Notes under the pieces: generated by a model
Seen by the model: only the letters and a program-made list of their open reading frames with translations
The model's database searches: none
Told to the model about the DNA's origin: nothing
Part shown: one piece after another, positions 11,505 to 22,812 of the stretch
Layout: the number at the start of each line of letters is the position of its first letter
Numbering within the stretch: position 1 is the first letter of the stretch
NCBI GenBank assembly: GCA_024516155.1
Contig: JAJJXM010000004.1
Coordinates: 186,001-250,000, forward strand
Length of the DNA: 64,000 nucleotides
Origin: Pyronema omphalodes
Taxonomy: Eukaryota > Ascomycota > Pezizomycetes > Pezizales > Pyronemataceae
Direction: 5' to 3'
Program-made: the position numbers and the translations under genes

Positions 11505-12100
11505 TCAAGGGGCAAAGAATTAGTGAGGTAACTAGGTGAAGTGTGTAAGCTGAGGTTTCACGGGAAAAAGACAATCGACGGGTGGGGGGGGGGGGGGGGG
11601 TTCGAAAACGTACACCGTGGATATGTGATTGGACCCTTGATGAAGGGAAAAAAGACTGATGAGGGCGTTAGCTTATTTATTCTCTTTCTGGTGGACCTTG
11701 GAGTTTTGTTGACAGAAAAGAGGATTGGATGGTTAGTAAATAAATACAGTGTGGACGTAACTAGTATCATTTCTAAAATTCTACCAAGATTTCATAATAG
11801 GCTAGAGAATGACGTATGTCAGATGCATCGTGTTAAAATCGATCAGAATATGGTATGTTGTCATTATTCCATGTGCCGTCCCATCTTCATAGTCATCCTG
11901 CGTCATCAGTAATTTTGTTGAGGTGTTTATGGAACGACAGGAATGATACCTCCGTAAGATATTGTCACTTCATTGCGCGTGCCGCGGTGTATTTGCGGTT
12001 ACCTTAACGGCAATAACTCTAGATCAGCGCCCAAAAACGCTTTCTAAAGCTTCAAATTCAGTGCCTACTGACGGAACTATCGCAATGTCGTGGTACTGCG
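11505..12100. other. Intergenic DNA with a G17 run (11584-11600)
   Basis: This may include the upstream exon or promoter of the minus-strand repeat gene, but I could not place them. A CT-rich stretch read on the minus strand occurs near 11640-11560. Nothing else was recognised. Confidence 0.35.
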
Positions 12101-12868
12101 GCACATGCTTCTAACGGCCCGTATTTCCAGTCCCCGCTACAGAGCTAACCGAACTGCTAATGGTAACCACGTCTTGCGGAAGGATGTGAACCGGTAGTCT
12201 TCCGGATACCATAGATAGGTCCACGGCGTCGAACGCAGTCCTTGCCTCTCGGATGGTACATTCTGGGTGTCTCTCGTATTTGAATGTCGTAACAAACGTG
12301 AATATTAACACATATTGCCTGCACCCGGTGTGTCATTATGTGCACCAACAGTTCTGCCATTACCTACAGTCTTGTCCAATCCGTTACTGGATCCAACAAC
12401 ATACCGCTTTCTAGATCAACTGCGGACTGGACAGGTCGACGGCAAGCGCTCCCATCCAGACTGCAAATTCTGACGGATCATGGGTAGCTCTCAGTACGGC
12501 ATAACAGTCATATCGCTTACCACCGGAGTCATTATCGTATCAAATTCCAAATGTACAATATATTTTTTCCTAACATCTTATGAAAATTCAACCAATTCTA
12601 TTGGATCCAAAATTAAATCAGCTATTACAATGGGGACTTCCTGATCACCGTTTATATCCATCCCGAGTGATGTTCTATGAACGCATTTCACCGTCGACCG
12701 CGTGAATGAATGCGAGATATCCCGGTAACTGTCGGTATATTCTGAAGGTGGTTTAGAACAGACTTTACCGGGGTTACCCGACAATTCAACGCCTAGAATC
12801 TTAGCTCTAGAAAAACCATGACGTCCAGTTTTCCAGACCGCTTTACGCACAATCTCCCAAACTTCCAT
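12101..12868 (-). pseudogene. Possible protein-coding relic of unknown family
   Basis: Successive minus-strand pieces look protein-like but lie in different frames. The first is 12868-12578 (MEVWEIVRKAVWKTGRHG to LDPIELVEFS). The second is about 12515-12420 (YDCYAVLRATHDPSEFAVWM). The third is 12311-12111 (FKYERHPECTIREAR to SGRLPVHILPQDVV). Stops separate them and no GT-AG introns join them cleanly. I read this as a decayed gene. The family is not recognised. Confidence 0.3.
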
Positions 12869-13728
12869 CGTCTCAGAAAACTCCGGTGCTTGAGCCGTAC
12901 AGAGCTTATCCTTCTTATGACGGTAAGAAAAAATATCAATCTGGCGTGTATGCTATACTTTCCTGGGAGTAATTTGGCAATCTATCCGTTAACGGGGGGT
13001 AATTTGGCAATCACAATCGTCCAACGTTACCGGATGTCTTCCAGTGTTAGAGATAAGTTCCTAGCGTATGACACTAGCATATCGTCATGGCATCGTCGTC
13101 AAATTTACAGCATCATCAATGCCTGAATGCCACACTATGGGTATTATAGGTAGCGAGATTGCTTAGATACCCTTAGCCCTTATCACGTGGTCTACAGTGG
13201 CATACAGCTCCAGCCCACGTCTCACGGGTTCCTCGGGGGGCATCTAGTCTAATTACGTTGTGGTGCTGGCTAGGCTGCTAGAGACGGTACGTTATACGGT
13301 AAAGTTGTAACGTAACGTTACGACCCTAGACTCCAAGATTATAAGTTACGTTACAACTTTACCATATCCTACCCGGCGTTACTAAAAAGCGCCATCTTTA
13401 ATCAACATCCTTACAATGGATGAAAACACTACCCAGACAACCCCGCTTACCTACCGTATGCCATCTTATATACATCCAAGCATAAAGAAAGATTTCCAGA
13501 CAATAATCCACACTAGTATTAAGACATCTGTTTGCAACGACAAAGAAATTAGGTTATGTATGTATAGGTACATGTATCTCATATTTTCCGACAACCTTCG
13601 CCTACCAAGACATGATTGAAATCTCATTTCCCTGGCTGGATAGACTGACTCAGCGACAACATGCATATTTTAACACCGGGTTGCTTCAAGTAGCATAAAA
13701 ACGCGGGTCTTGTACACTGGGATGCATG
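12869..13728. repeat. Intergenic DNA with a 19-bp inverted repeat (13298-13316 / 13345-13363)
   Basis: The arms read ggtaaagttgtaacgtaac and its exact complement, with a 28-base loop. The outer flanks are also partly complementary. The same sequence (cagtaaagttgtaacgtcac) begins the broken hAT transposase element at about 23075. This is therefore probably a miniature or solo remnant of that element. No gene was recognised in the rest. Confidence 0.6.
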
Positions 13729-14654
13729 CAGAGTTCAGCACGGTCCGTCCAGGACGGCGGACCAAACGGGACCACGCTGGTGGTCCGGTCCCGTCCTCGA
13801 CTTCGGACGGACGGCCACTCGGTGGTCCGGTCCCGTCCGCGAACTGAAAAGACCGGACGGGACGGCGGGTGACGGCAGGACCGTGGGTTTCGGGTGAGCT
13901 AGTTTGCAGGGGGTAGTTTGGTTCAAGTTTGCCAGACATTATGGGCCGCAGCAGTGACGTCTTCAGCACTGTAGTAGATGAACCCGTCATGCTGCACTTT
14001 AGTAAAACTTTTACATCCCACTGCAGGTGCACGCTTCACCCAGAAATATTTTGACCGCCTATGGTAGCTTGATATTATTTTTGTTTGTTAGTAAAGTACG
14101 ATCCCGCTATAAATATTCCTCCTATCCTTCACATTCCATCTTCTACCTTTCCTTCTTCTACCTGCCAGAATTTTCTACTTCTTTCATTGCCATGTAATTC
14201 AAACATCAACAGCAATCACACAATTCCCAGCAGAGCTCATTGCCGTCCTCTACACCTGTTCCGACCAGGAGCAGAACACTCTGCTTGTCCCCTCAAGAGT
14301 TGTGTTCATTCGAGAAGGATGGGGAAGGGGACATTTTAGTGGTGGGAGAAGGCGCATTCTTATGCATCAGCATGGTTTTTCTTTGTTTGCAAGCAATTCC
14401 ATACAGGTGACTGTAATTCATGCAATGCATCAGAATTATCTAAAGAAAACACCATGAGCCGTAGTAAAAAAACTGCGGGTTTCGAGTGACTGGCAGTGAC
14501 GCTAGTGGTGGTCACCCACGGTCACCCGCGGTCCGTCCCGTCCATGGTGCCTCCAGGACGGCCGGTCCTGGTCCTACTTCAGGACGGGACCGCGAGTGAC
14601 GGTCCGGTCCCGTCCCAAGCCTGGACGGGACCGGACGGACCGTGCCGAACTCTG
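13729..14654. mobile_element. Non-autonomous hAT-type element, copy 1 (926 bp)
   Basis: The termini are inverted: cagagttcagcacggtccg at the left and the complement of cagagttcggcacggtccg at the right. The flanking 8 bases are gatgcatg and gacgcata. These differ by two C-to-T type changes and are otherwise a target duplication. The outer 130-150 bases on each side are very GC-rich (ggtccggtcccgtcc words, inverted relative to each other). The interior is ordinary AT-rich DNA with a CT-rich stretch and no transposase. It matches 52603-53570 in opposite orientation. An internal frame from about 14085 (HIPSSTFPSSTCQN) is shared by both copies but is not convincing as a gene. Confidence 0.85.
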
Positions 14655-15615
14655 GACGCATAGCAAACGATGTATACAATATGCCTCCGGTCATTAGCAT
14701 TCACAAGGAGACAGTTCTGCGAGAATCAATTATTTGTGCGTGTTCAATAAAACGATAGTCTCCAGCGATACTAGACATTTGACGAGGTTCTGTTATACCA
14801 TGAGAAAAATATAATACGATGCTTTGACCGTGACTCGAACCCAGCGCTCAACGAAAGCCGACCGACAAAAAGAGTGGCAAGCCAAGCTATTTCCAACCTC
14901 CACCCACGCTAACACGCTGCGGAGAATGATGAACGAACATTACGTAAATACTGTAACGCCGTCTGATGTGAGCTATCTTGACTGAAAATCGAAGTAAAAT
15001 TAAAATATAAGTAGCGATTTGGCAATTACTTATGAGGAACACTTGCTCGGTTTCGGAATCGCGAGACTGTAGATGTTCGAGCAGTCCATGCCCACAAGTA
15101 GTTTGTTTGATAACTCGTCCGGATATTGGATGAAAAACGAGATAGCAGATCTATCTTGACTGATGTTACAATTAAAACTGACTTACACAAATGCGAGTCG
15201 AGGCTAATGCTTTGTAGTCTAGAAAAGGTCGTCTGAAAAGGGGTACAGGACTTGATAGCCGGGAATAGCCCCGTTCTTCAAGAGGTACAACAGGAATTTG
15301 TCCCGTGCACAGCTTACCTGTGATGCTAGATAGGAGTCACTTACGACAAGAAAAAACATCATGTAATTCTTTGTTAGCTGTACATATAAGCCCTCCAGCG
15401 CAACTTGCGCTGAAAGTTTTGGAGAGAATATCACGTCAAGGGGTAAAAAATGCCCCAGCCATGCATCCCTTCTACGAGGTCGGTTCTAATTTGAAAAGAA
15501 AACACAACAAGCACACAAATAGTCTATTGAGGATATCATCGATAGTACGGAGCAGTAGATATCCCTATACAATCCATTGATTGAGTACCTGTCGCGAAGA
15601 ATTGCCATGTTCAAC
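14655..15615 (-). repeat. Decayed repeat DNA with a tRNA-like unit (B-like 14832-14841, A-like 14970-14985)
   Basis: The tRNA-like unit reads (minus strand) tcagtcaagatagctc, then a stretch with 'ggcttgcc', then ggttcgagtcacggtc. Upstream of it, the block 14660-14830 (gatgtatacaat, attcacaagg, caataaaacgatag) recurs at 18010-18190 and 20750-20930, each time ending in a tRNA-like unit. A three-copy composite unit was therefore duplicated here. No gene was recognised. Confidence 0.6.
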
Positions 15616-16530
15616 ATACAGTTCATGTCACAAGACTATTATCATTCTGCAACTGGAGCGAAAGGCGCCATTCGCGCCTCCACTTCTATATGTATACATC
15701 TTCTAATAGACCCTGCTGCAAAAAATCCGAACGAAAAGACAAAAAAAAGGGTGTCCTGGCTGCGACTCGAACCCACGTTCACTTCCGCGAAAAAAAAACA
15801 GAAGCCACTGCGGTCGAGAGAGACCTTGACAAAACGGGGTAGAAACTATGTGAGCTAAGTTGGCTGAAGGAATCTGTAAAAAGCGCGAATATAAACGCAT
15901 GTGTAACCGGCATTTTTGGTACTCGTGCCAAGGTCAAGGATAACATCACAGCTCGGTCTTTGGGGGGATTAATCAGCAATTTGATCTGGAAAAGAAGCGG
16001 TGCATGATGAATCGTACCAGGAGTTCATACTCGGATCGGCTAGGTCTTAGGGCTGCCTCCAGTATTCTCAGCCCTAATCCTTGTTAGTGATGGAATTGCA
16101 TGGCTTAAACAATATTTCGGTACTGGCATAACGTCAAAACTTGAGGGAAATAGACGACGTTTTATCCTTCGTCTCACAATGCAAGGCACAGGCGTGATCC
16201 CCGGCAGGAAAATCGGGCGCCATGCTACCTGAAGTTGACTAACCAGGTGTTAGATTATTGACCGAGCTTATCGTACTCATTTCGAATGCTTCTATTCACA
16301 AAATCACCGAGGTTTTCATCTCTCCCTATTCCAAACTCGCTTCAAGGCTTGCCTGCTATTCATTCTTTCTTACCAAAATACCCAACCCGTCGTATACGCA
16401 TAACATGTCGATAATGAACTGTGAACAACTGCTCTTGGAGATCAAACACGCAAACATGCAGGCACACGAGACAGATCAATCGCATTGGCTAATGAGTCAT
16501 GCTGAGTCCGAATTTATTTCTGATTACATT
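15616..16530. repeat. 0.9 kb direct duplication, copy 1
   Basis: Almost identical in order and length to 18741-19654 (offset 3125 at the start, 3124 at the end). It includes a tRNA-like unit on the minus strand (B-like 15764-15773, A-like 15852-15867) and the start of a small open frame. Homology stops abruptly at both ends (atacagttcatg at the left, gattacatt at the right). Confidence 0.92.
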
Positions 16531-16593
16531 ACGCCTCTCCTTATGTTTACCAGTCCTTCGTTCATGTTTATGCTGATTCATAAATCTCTCTGA
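16405..16593 (+). CDS. Small open frame (62 residues), doubtful gene
   Basis: ATG 16405 follows a CT-rich leader that matches the leader at 7474-7560. The peptide begins MSIMNCEQLLLEIKHAN and ends in a hydrophobic tail. The duplicate at 19529 shares the first 42 residues and then diverges at the end of the duplicated block. The tail is therefore not conserved and the real gene, if any, may splice out before it. No domain was recognised. Confidence 0.25.
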   Translation: MSIMNCEQLLLEIKHANMQAHETDQSHWLMSHAESEFISDYITPLLMFTSPSFMFMLIHKSL

Positions 16594-17346
16594 TTTGTTG
16601 ATGTCTTTTCTATTTTCGTCTGAATTGCTCTTTCGCATTTTAGGTGGCCTGTAGCGTTAGTACCCGCCATAACCTCACGGTTACAAGCGCGTATGACAAA
16701 TAAATAAATCTCACCTTATCGATTTGCAAGGCGTTAAACTTTCACCGAGAGAAACAACGGTCTTGTTTTAGTCCTGCATGGGCCTTCTAGGCTTCGCTCA
16801 GCGTATGATTCAATATATAGAAACAATGGTCATACATTGGCTTGAAGATAGCAATAGCGAACACAGCTTTCCGACAAATAACTAACGGCTGTTGAAACAT
16901 ACTTGTGCAACAGAAGAAAGCGAGAACAAAAGAAAAAGAAAATCAAAAAAACCTACTTACAACCGGACTCGAACCCGCACCGGATAGGAAAACAAAATGT
17001 TGAAGCCAAGTTCGTTGAAATTTCGCGACAATATCCTCCAACTTGAGCTAGGATGATATAAAACGAGCTATCTTGACTGACTTCTTTATACTGACTGACC
17101 CTTATGAATGCCACCTGGAGACGTGTCATGGCATGTAGTCTAGTAAAGGTCTTCTGAGAGTAGGTGCGGAACCTAACGCCCCCACTCAGCCCGCACTCTC
17201 TTGAAAGGAACTAATGTAATATCTCAGTTGCGCCTGCACAGCCTGCCTGTGGTGTAAGAAACGTTATATTGCGTACAGAAAAAATAGCTTGTAATTAGTT
17301 ATCACCCCCGCATATGAATCGTATCAGCGTCGAATACCTGTTACAC
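16531..17346 (-). repeat. Decayed repeat DNA with a tRNA-like unit (B-like 16966-16975, A-like 17065-17080)
   Basis: The unit has ggttcgagtccgg followed on the minus strand by a T7 run about 20 bases downstream, the right place for a Pol III terminator. The plus-strand words cgccataacctcacggttaca at about 16668 match the 3' end of the SINE at 54810-55142 (cataaccttaaggttgca), followed by an aaataaataaat tail. It may be an old SINE remnant. No gene was seen. Confidence 0.5.
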
Positions 17347-17580
17347 TGGAGAACTTCCCGTAAGGCTATAGACACGCTATAGCACCAATTTTTCTATTGC
17401 ATTTTACAGCAGAATGATACCATAAATTGTTACGAATTCGCTTATCACCTTTGAGCGTGTCTCTGACCCCAATGCCTTTTTGATTTCGGAGTTACAACTT
17501 TTGATTGATTGAAGGGCATTGTGTTTTGTTGGAAAGTGTAATAGAAAAAGCGTTGCTATAGCCTTACGGGAAGTTCTTCA
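17347..17580. mobile_element. Fold-back element with 25-bp inverted ends
   Basis: The ends are inverted: tggagaacttcccgtaaggc at the left and its near complement at the right, continuing into tatag and a second block (tttttctatt). The total is about 234 bases and no coding capacity fits inside. The flanks (ttacac / ctgatatt) do not give a clear target duplication, so the superfamily is unassigned. Confidence 0.65.
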
Positions 17581-17884
17581 CTGATATTATTCCTCTTAGC
17601 GTACGCAATATTTCCTGATAGCGATATATCATGGAGGCATGGTTGGTCTCCACAACGTAACAATCATTCTGCAGTACAGAACAAGACCTTTCCGTATTCT
17701 GTCTTCTGTATTCTGTGTGCTGTATTATGAATTCTTGAATTTCGAGTTTTAATTGTGATTTTGATTGTTCAAGAGATAGAGGGGGCATCATAGGAGGCAT
17801 AGGGGGCATAGGGGGCGAGGGGTCCGTTTCCGGGCATTGTTGCTTTTCTATGTTCAGCCCAATAGAAAATGCGGAGGTTGACAT
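17564..17884 (-). CDS. Small protein (106 residues) with a helical C-terminal half, doubtful gene
   Basis: The ATG at 17884 opens MSTSAFSIGLNIEKQQ, followed by a Pro/Met run (PPMPPMPPMMPP, 3-codon repeats in the DNA). A charged helical stretch follows (SLEQSKSQLKLEIQEFIIQ, then YRRQNTERSCSVLQN), giving a coiled-coil-like character. The last codons (SVKNFP, stop) are encoded by the right end of the fold-back element at 17347-17580, so the present C-terminus comes from a transposon insertion. The ATG-proximal DNA also lies beside repeat DNA. It could be a young truncated gene or a chance frame. Confidence 0.3.
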   Translation of the reverse strand: MSTSAFSIGLNIEKQQCPETDPSPPMPPMPPMMPPLSLEQSKSQLKLEIQEFIIQHTEYRRQNTERSCSVLQNDCYVVETNHASMIYRYQEILRTLRGIISVKNFP

Positions 17885-18740
17885 ATATTCCGATATTTGA
17901 GTAAAGTGAATGTCGAGGGAAGTGGTTTCGTTTTTAACCTTCGCCTCACAGTACGAGGCACAGGCGGCAGCCCGGCCGTGGAAGTGAGTGCCATGCCACA
18001 TTGATGCACGGCGGACGCATACCTGACTCTGTATACAATACTCCTGCCATCCTTATCATTCACAGGAGAAGAGTTGTACGAGAACCAATTATTAGTGAGT
18101 GTTTCAATAAAACGATACTATCCAGCGTTGTCACACGTCTGTCAAGTTCAGATTCTACCATGAGAAACAAGTATCGGGATGCACTTACCGCGACTCGAAC
18201 ACCATACCCAGCGCTCAACTAACGCCGAGTAACAAAAATAGTGGCAAGTCAAGCTTTCCCATTCTCGCCCGAGCGGACACGCTGCGGAGCAATATCAACG
18301 AACATTTCGTAAATACTGTAACGCCGTCTAATTTGAGCTATGTTGACTGAAGATACCAGCGGAATTTAAATATAAGTACCAAACACTTGCTCGGTGCTGA
18401 AAAAAAAGTCTAGATGAGTTGATTTGACTGGAGGAATTCATTGTTTCAACATAGATAAACGCTTGCCGGGGTTAATATGGTTTGAAGTCTGGTGAATTTA
18501 TACTCACCGGGGTGATGGTGGAGCACACAGGGCTCATGGACAAAACGACAAGAAAAGACAATAAACGGACCAGGAAGGACAAAAGGAGGCTACAACCTCA
18601 AGCACGCAAGAACGGTCTGGGCTGTATCCAGCTACCACAGATGAAGGCCATTGATAGACAATGTACCATAATAGTAGCACTCGCCAAAACCTTACGGTTG
18701 CAAGCGCGTATGAGATAATAAAATAAAAGAAAATAAAGAA
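17885..18740 (-). repeat. Decayed repeat DNA with a tRNA-like unit (B-like 18192-18201, A-like 18335-18350)
   Basis: This is the second copy of the composite unit seen at 14660-14985. A block at 17905-17995 (gagggaaNtgg, cctcaca..NaaggcacaggcgN, gccatgc) recurs at 16145, 19265 and 20560. Near 18680 there is another SINE-tail-like stretch (ccttacggttgca, then ataataaaataaaag). Confidence 0.55.
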
Positions 18741-19654
18741 ATACAGTTCATGTCACAAGACTATTATCATTCTGCAACTTCAGCGAAAGACGCCATTCGC
18801 GCCTCCACTTCTATATGTATACATCTTCTAATAGACCCTGCTGCAAAAAATCCGAACAAAAAGAAAAAAATGTTGTCCTGGCTGCAACTCGAACCCACGT
18901 TCACTTCGGCGAAAAAAAAAAACAGAAGCCACTGCGGTCGAGAGAGACCTTGACAAAACGGGGTAGAAACTATGTGAGCTAAGTTGGCTGAAGGAATCTG
19001 TAAAAAGCGCGAATATAAACGCATGTGTAACCGGCATTTTTGGTACTCGTGCCAAGGTCAAGGATAACATCACAGCTCGGCCTTTGGGGTGATTGATCAG
19101 CAATTTGATCTGGAAAAGAAGCGGTGCATGATGAATCTAACCAGGAGTTCATAGTCGGATAGGCTAGGTCTTAGGGCTGCTTCCAGTATTCTCAGCCCGG
19201 ATCCTTTTTAGTGATGGAATTGCATGGCTTAAACAATATTTCGGTACTGGGATAACGTCAAAACTCGAAGGAAATAGACGACGTTTTATCCTTCGCCTCA
19301 CAATGCAAGGCACAGGCGTGATCCCCGGCAGGAAAATCGGGCGCCATGCTACCTGAAGTTGACTAACCAGGTGATAGAGTATTGACCGAGCTTATCGTAC
19401 TCATTTCGAATGCTTCTACTCACAAAATCACCGAGGTTTTCATCTCTCCCTATCCCAGACTCGCTTCAAGGCTTGCCTGCTACTCATTCTTTCCTACCAA
19501 AATACCCAACCCGTCGTATACGCATAACATGTCGATAATGAACTGTGAACAACTGCTCTTGGAGATCAAACACGCAAACATGCAGGCACAGGAGACAGAT
19601 CAATCGCATTGGCTAATGAGTCATGCTGAGTCCGAATTTATATCTGATTACATT
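18741..19654. repeat. 0.9 kb direct duplication, copy 2
   Basis: Matches 15616-16530 with scattered single differences. It includes the minus-strand tRNA-like unit (B-like 18886-18895, A-like 18976-18991), with a T7 run just downstream of the B-like box. Confidence 0.92.
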
Positions 19655-19828
19655 TTGCCTTTCGTTATGTTGTCCAGACTTTGGTTCATGTTTATGGTGA
19701 TTCACAAATACTCCCTAATGTGCTCATGCCTTTCCTATTTTCGTCTGAATTGCTCTGTCGCTGCTGAGGTTGCCTGTTATGTTTTTTTAATTACTGCATG
19801 TGGTATATCCAATATAAGGCTTCCTTAA
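19529..19828 (+). CDS. Small open frame (99 residues), doubtful gene
   Basis: The start (MSIMNCEQLLLEIKHAN) is the same as at 16405. After residue 42 it leaves the duplicated block and continues with a hydrophobic, Cys-containing tail (SLMCSCLSYFRLNCSVAAEV). The two tails are unrelated, so at most one is original. No domain was recognised. Confidence 0.25.
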   Translation: MSIMNCEQLLLEIKHANMQAQETDQSHWLMSHAESEFISDYILPFVMLSRLWFMFMVIHKYSLMCSCLSYFRLNCSVAAEVACYVFLITACGISNIRLP

Positions 19829-21638
19829 TTGATCTTGTGCAACTGGCCTATTATCAAGTAATATTCCCAAAGAAGTCTGATTGAAAGCGCTACTACAATC
19901 CGTAATCTGTCGTCCAGGTTTGCAAGCAGTTAGAATCTGACGGGAGAAGAGTACCCTACAGATGTGAGCTTAGAAAAAGAGTCAACAGTTTTACAAAAAA
20001 AGACCGCCAGTTTACTTATACCTGTGAATCAACAAGAAGGAGGAAGAAGGTAATAAAGAGAAAGTAAAATAACAAGAGAAAGCAAAAGCAAATCCACAGC
20101 GCGACTCGAATTCGTAACTGATCGACAAAACGATTCAGAAGCCAAACATCTTATCTTGGCAAGGCACAATAAGTTCCCTCAATTCCGAAAAAAAAGTCTG
20201 AATGAGCTAATTTTACTGGAGAAACTCACTGTTTCGACATAGATAGACGCTTGTCGGGGTTAATATGGTTTGAAGTCTGGTGAATTTAATATCCTCAGAG
20301 TCGCGACACCACACTGCTATAAACCATCCGCAGTCTCTTGCCAGGCGAGATCGGAATATGGCAGTTCTATTTACTCAGTTCACCTGTGCTGCGAAAAAAA
20401 AAGACAAGGTTCAATAGCAAGGGGATATACATTACATAACCCTTTATTGCATGTATGCAATACGTTCCTGCAACAGCTGCCGAAAATGTGGAAGGGTGCA
20501 TAAAATAACTTAACTATTTTGTCTTCTTCCTCTATACATCCATCTAAAACGAATGTTGAGGGAAATGGTCAATAGTTTTTGCTTTGCCTAGCAACACAAG
20601 GCGCAGGCGTGAGTTCGGCCGTTGAAGTAAGCGCCATGCAACCTCTGTTTAATTGTCTTCTCTATAAATTGCCGTCAAGGCTGATGCTGCATTTCTTTCA
20701 ATTTCTCCGCTGGCGGAAAAACATTATTGATTTCGCATTGACGCGCGGCAGTCGCATACCTCACGATGTATACAATATGCCACCGGTTCTTAGCATTCAC
20801 AAGGGAACAGTTGTGCTAGAATCAGTTATTAGTGTGTATTCAATAGAAAAATAGTCTGTGGCGATTCTAACCATCTGACGAGATTCTGTTCGACCATTAG
20901 AAAACATATAAGCCGATGCACTGACCGTGACTCGAACCCCATACCGAGCGCTCAATAAAAGCTGAGTAAAAAAGCATGGCAAGTCAAGTTGAGATTTACC
21001 TAGGACCGCAAGAACGGGCTGTAGAGTGATATTTGACGGACATTACGTAAGTACTGTAACACCGTCTTATCTGAGCTATCTTGACTGAAAATCCCGCTAC
21101 ATCAAAAACTAAGTAGTGATTTGGTAATTCCGTATGGGGAACACTTTCTTGTTGGTTTGCGAATTGCGCGCCTGTGGATGCTCGTTGAGGCAGGGAGGGT
21201 GTTGGATAACTTGTCCAGATTTTTAATGAAAAGCGAAATAGCATAGATTTTCTACTGTTCGACAATACGGTCCAAGCTTTTGGTTTTCCCAGCGAAGTGC
21301 CTCACGACGATTGTGGAGGCCGTGCTAGAAAGTCCAAGGCCGAGGCGTGCGTCTGGTGAGGTTGTTGATCCCGCATAGACGTGGCGGAATGCGCCGGTCC
21401 GCTTAATCGCATTTCAGAATTCAAGGACCAATTGGCTGCAATTCCCCATTTTTGACAATCCGAACCACTGGTATCACGAATCGCCCACATCTGGCGTATC
21501 GTACATCCGCTTTCTGCCTCACAAGAGCTCCGCGACTGACGTCCAGACAACTACCACGTGAATGTCAACCCTTGATGGTTGATGGACCTCATGCCAAGAC
21601 ATTACGGTATCTCCTCATATCTTCCACGAAGGCCAATA
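19829..21638 (-). repeat. Decayed repeat DNA with tRNA-like units
   Basis: Two minus-strand units occur: B-like 20103-20112 with A-like 20204-20219, and B-like 20929-20938 with A-like 21073-21088. The second belongs to the third copy of the composite unit (20745-21090). The words gtttgaagtctggtgaattta at 20268 repeat those at 18480. From about 21540 onward the DNA is a diverged direct copy of 55300-55640. No gene was recognised. Confidence 0.5.
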
Positions 21639-21719
21639 CGAGGTTCTGGACAAAAGTGACCGTCACTTTTCTGTGCTAAGCGCCGGGCGGGGTGACGATG
21701 ACTTTTGTCCAGAACCTCG
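21639..21719. mobile_element. 81-bp fold-back miniature element flanked by TA
   Basis: The two halves are inverted: cgaggttctggacaaaagtg at the left and acttttgtccagaacctcg at the right, separated by about 40 bases. Both sides are flanked by TA (21637-21638 and 21720-21721), as expected for a Tc1/mariner-type insertion. The homologous region near 55330 appears to lack it, but divergence there prevents a clean empty-site comparison. Confidence 0.75.
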
Positions 21720-21721
21720 TA

Positions 21722-22812
21722 CGTGCATAATGGATCCGCCACCGGCTGCATCTGTATAGGAAACCCAGAAATCTTGTGAGTCAGGAATTTATTCCTATAT
21801 TCACCATGACAGAATTCAGTCGGTGATTGAGCCATTGTTCTTATTATTGCGAGGTGTACGTACACGGTACAAGTGGCTTTGGCTATCACTGTGGCCAATC
21901 TCTGCGGTACAAAGGATAATCAACAAGACGACCTGAATACGCTGTAACTGAGTGTTTACCCTCCACTATCAGCTCCGCGTTACTAGCGTACCAGAAAATG
22001 TAGTCATGAAAATCAAAAGAAAAAAGAGAAGACAAAAAGAAAAGAAGAAGCATACCGAGACTCGAACCCGTGACAGATCCAAACAAAAGTGTAGAACACT
22101 ATGCTATCCGTGTCGCAGGAAGTAGTCTCCGCCATAACCCTACGCATGCAAGTGAGTGAGAGGAAAGGAATATATGAAATGACGTTCTAGAAGGAGTCGG
22201 TTTGCTAAAATGGTAACCACAAGGAAAGTAATGCCGATTTTGAATAAGCGGAGAGCCTCTTCCATTGCGATAGTTGAAAGCCTAGTTTTGCCGGCAATCA
22301 GACCACAGCGCTAGCTACACAGGAGCTCATGTCATCACGCGAGCCGATCAAAATGCATGCAATTGTTGACTATTGTCTGCAGAGTTCGTTGTATTAGTCT
22401 TGATGAATTACGCATCTAAAGCTGTATTCTGTATGCTGATTATGATAGACCTTTGTTACCTTCACGAAATGCCTACCACACTGCCGTGGCCTGGGTGAGG
22501 AGTGCGTACCTGCATCGCTGTTGCGTCGGTGATTCCTTCTCTCCATCCCGGGGTCGAACGCTCATGCCTCACGAGGCTCCACCTCCATATTGCCAGAAGA
22601 AGTACCACTCCGTCACCTCCTCTCCCTCTCGCCAGCATCTCCAAATGTTCCGTCCATACCATTACCTCGCACTACAGACCTTCTTGCCAAACCTTTTGTC
22701 ACCACACCCCCAATCACCTGTTTTTCTGCCGTTCTTGCCTCTCCACTGACTCCAAGTGTTATGGCAAGATGGGCAATAATATGCTACACAGCATCTTAGA
22801 CGTCAACCCGAG
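21722..22812. repeat. Diverged copy of the 55.4-55.9 kb region with a tRNA-like unit and gene leader
   Basis: The order of shared words with 55420-55870 is kept: cttattNcNtaNtNacNatNac, then gtgactttggct, then gctccgcgttac, then the CT-rich leader gaacgctcatgcc and cctccatNtccatattNccag. A minus-strand B-like box (22059-22068) followed by T-runs lies between them, in a stretch absent from the 55 kb copy. The leader precedes the relic exon at 22813. Confidence 0.5.

Noticed and set aside
14085..14339. Frame shared by both 0.9-1.0 kb hAT elements (also 53229-52918 on the minus strand)
   Set aside because: It is conserved only because the elements are copies. It is short, CT-rich and lacks any transposase-like feature.
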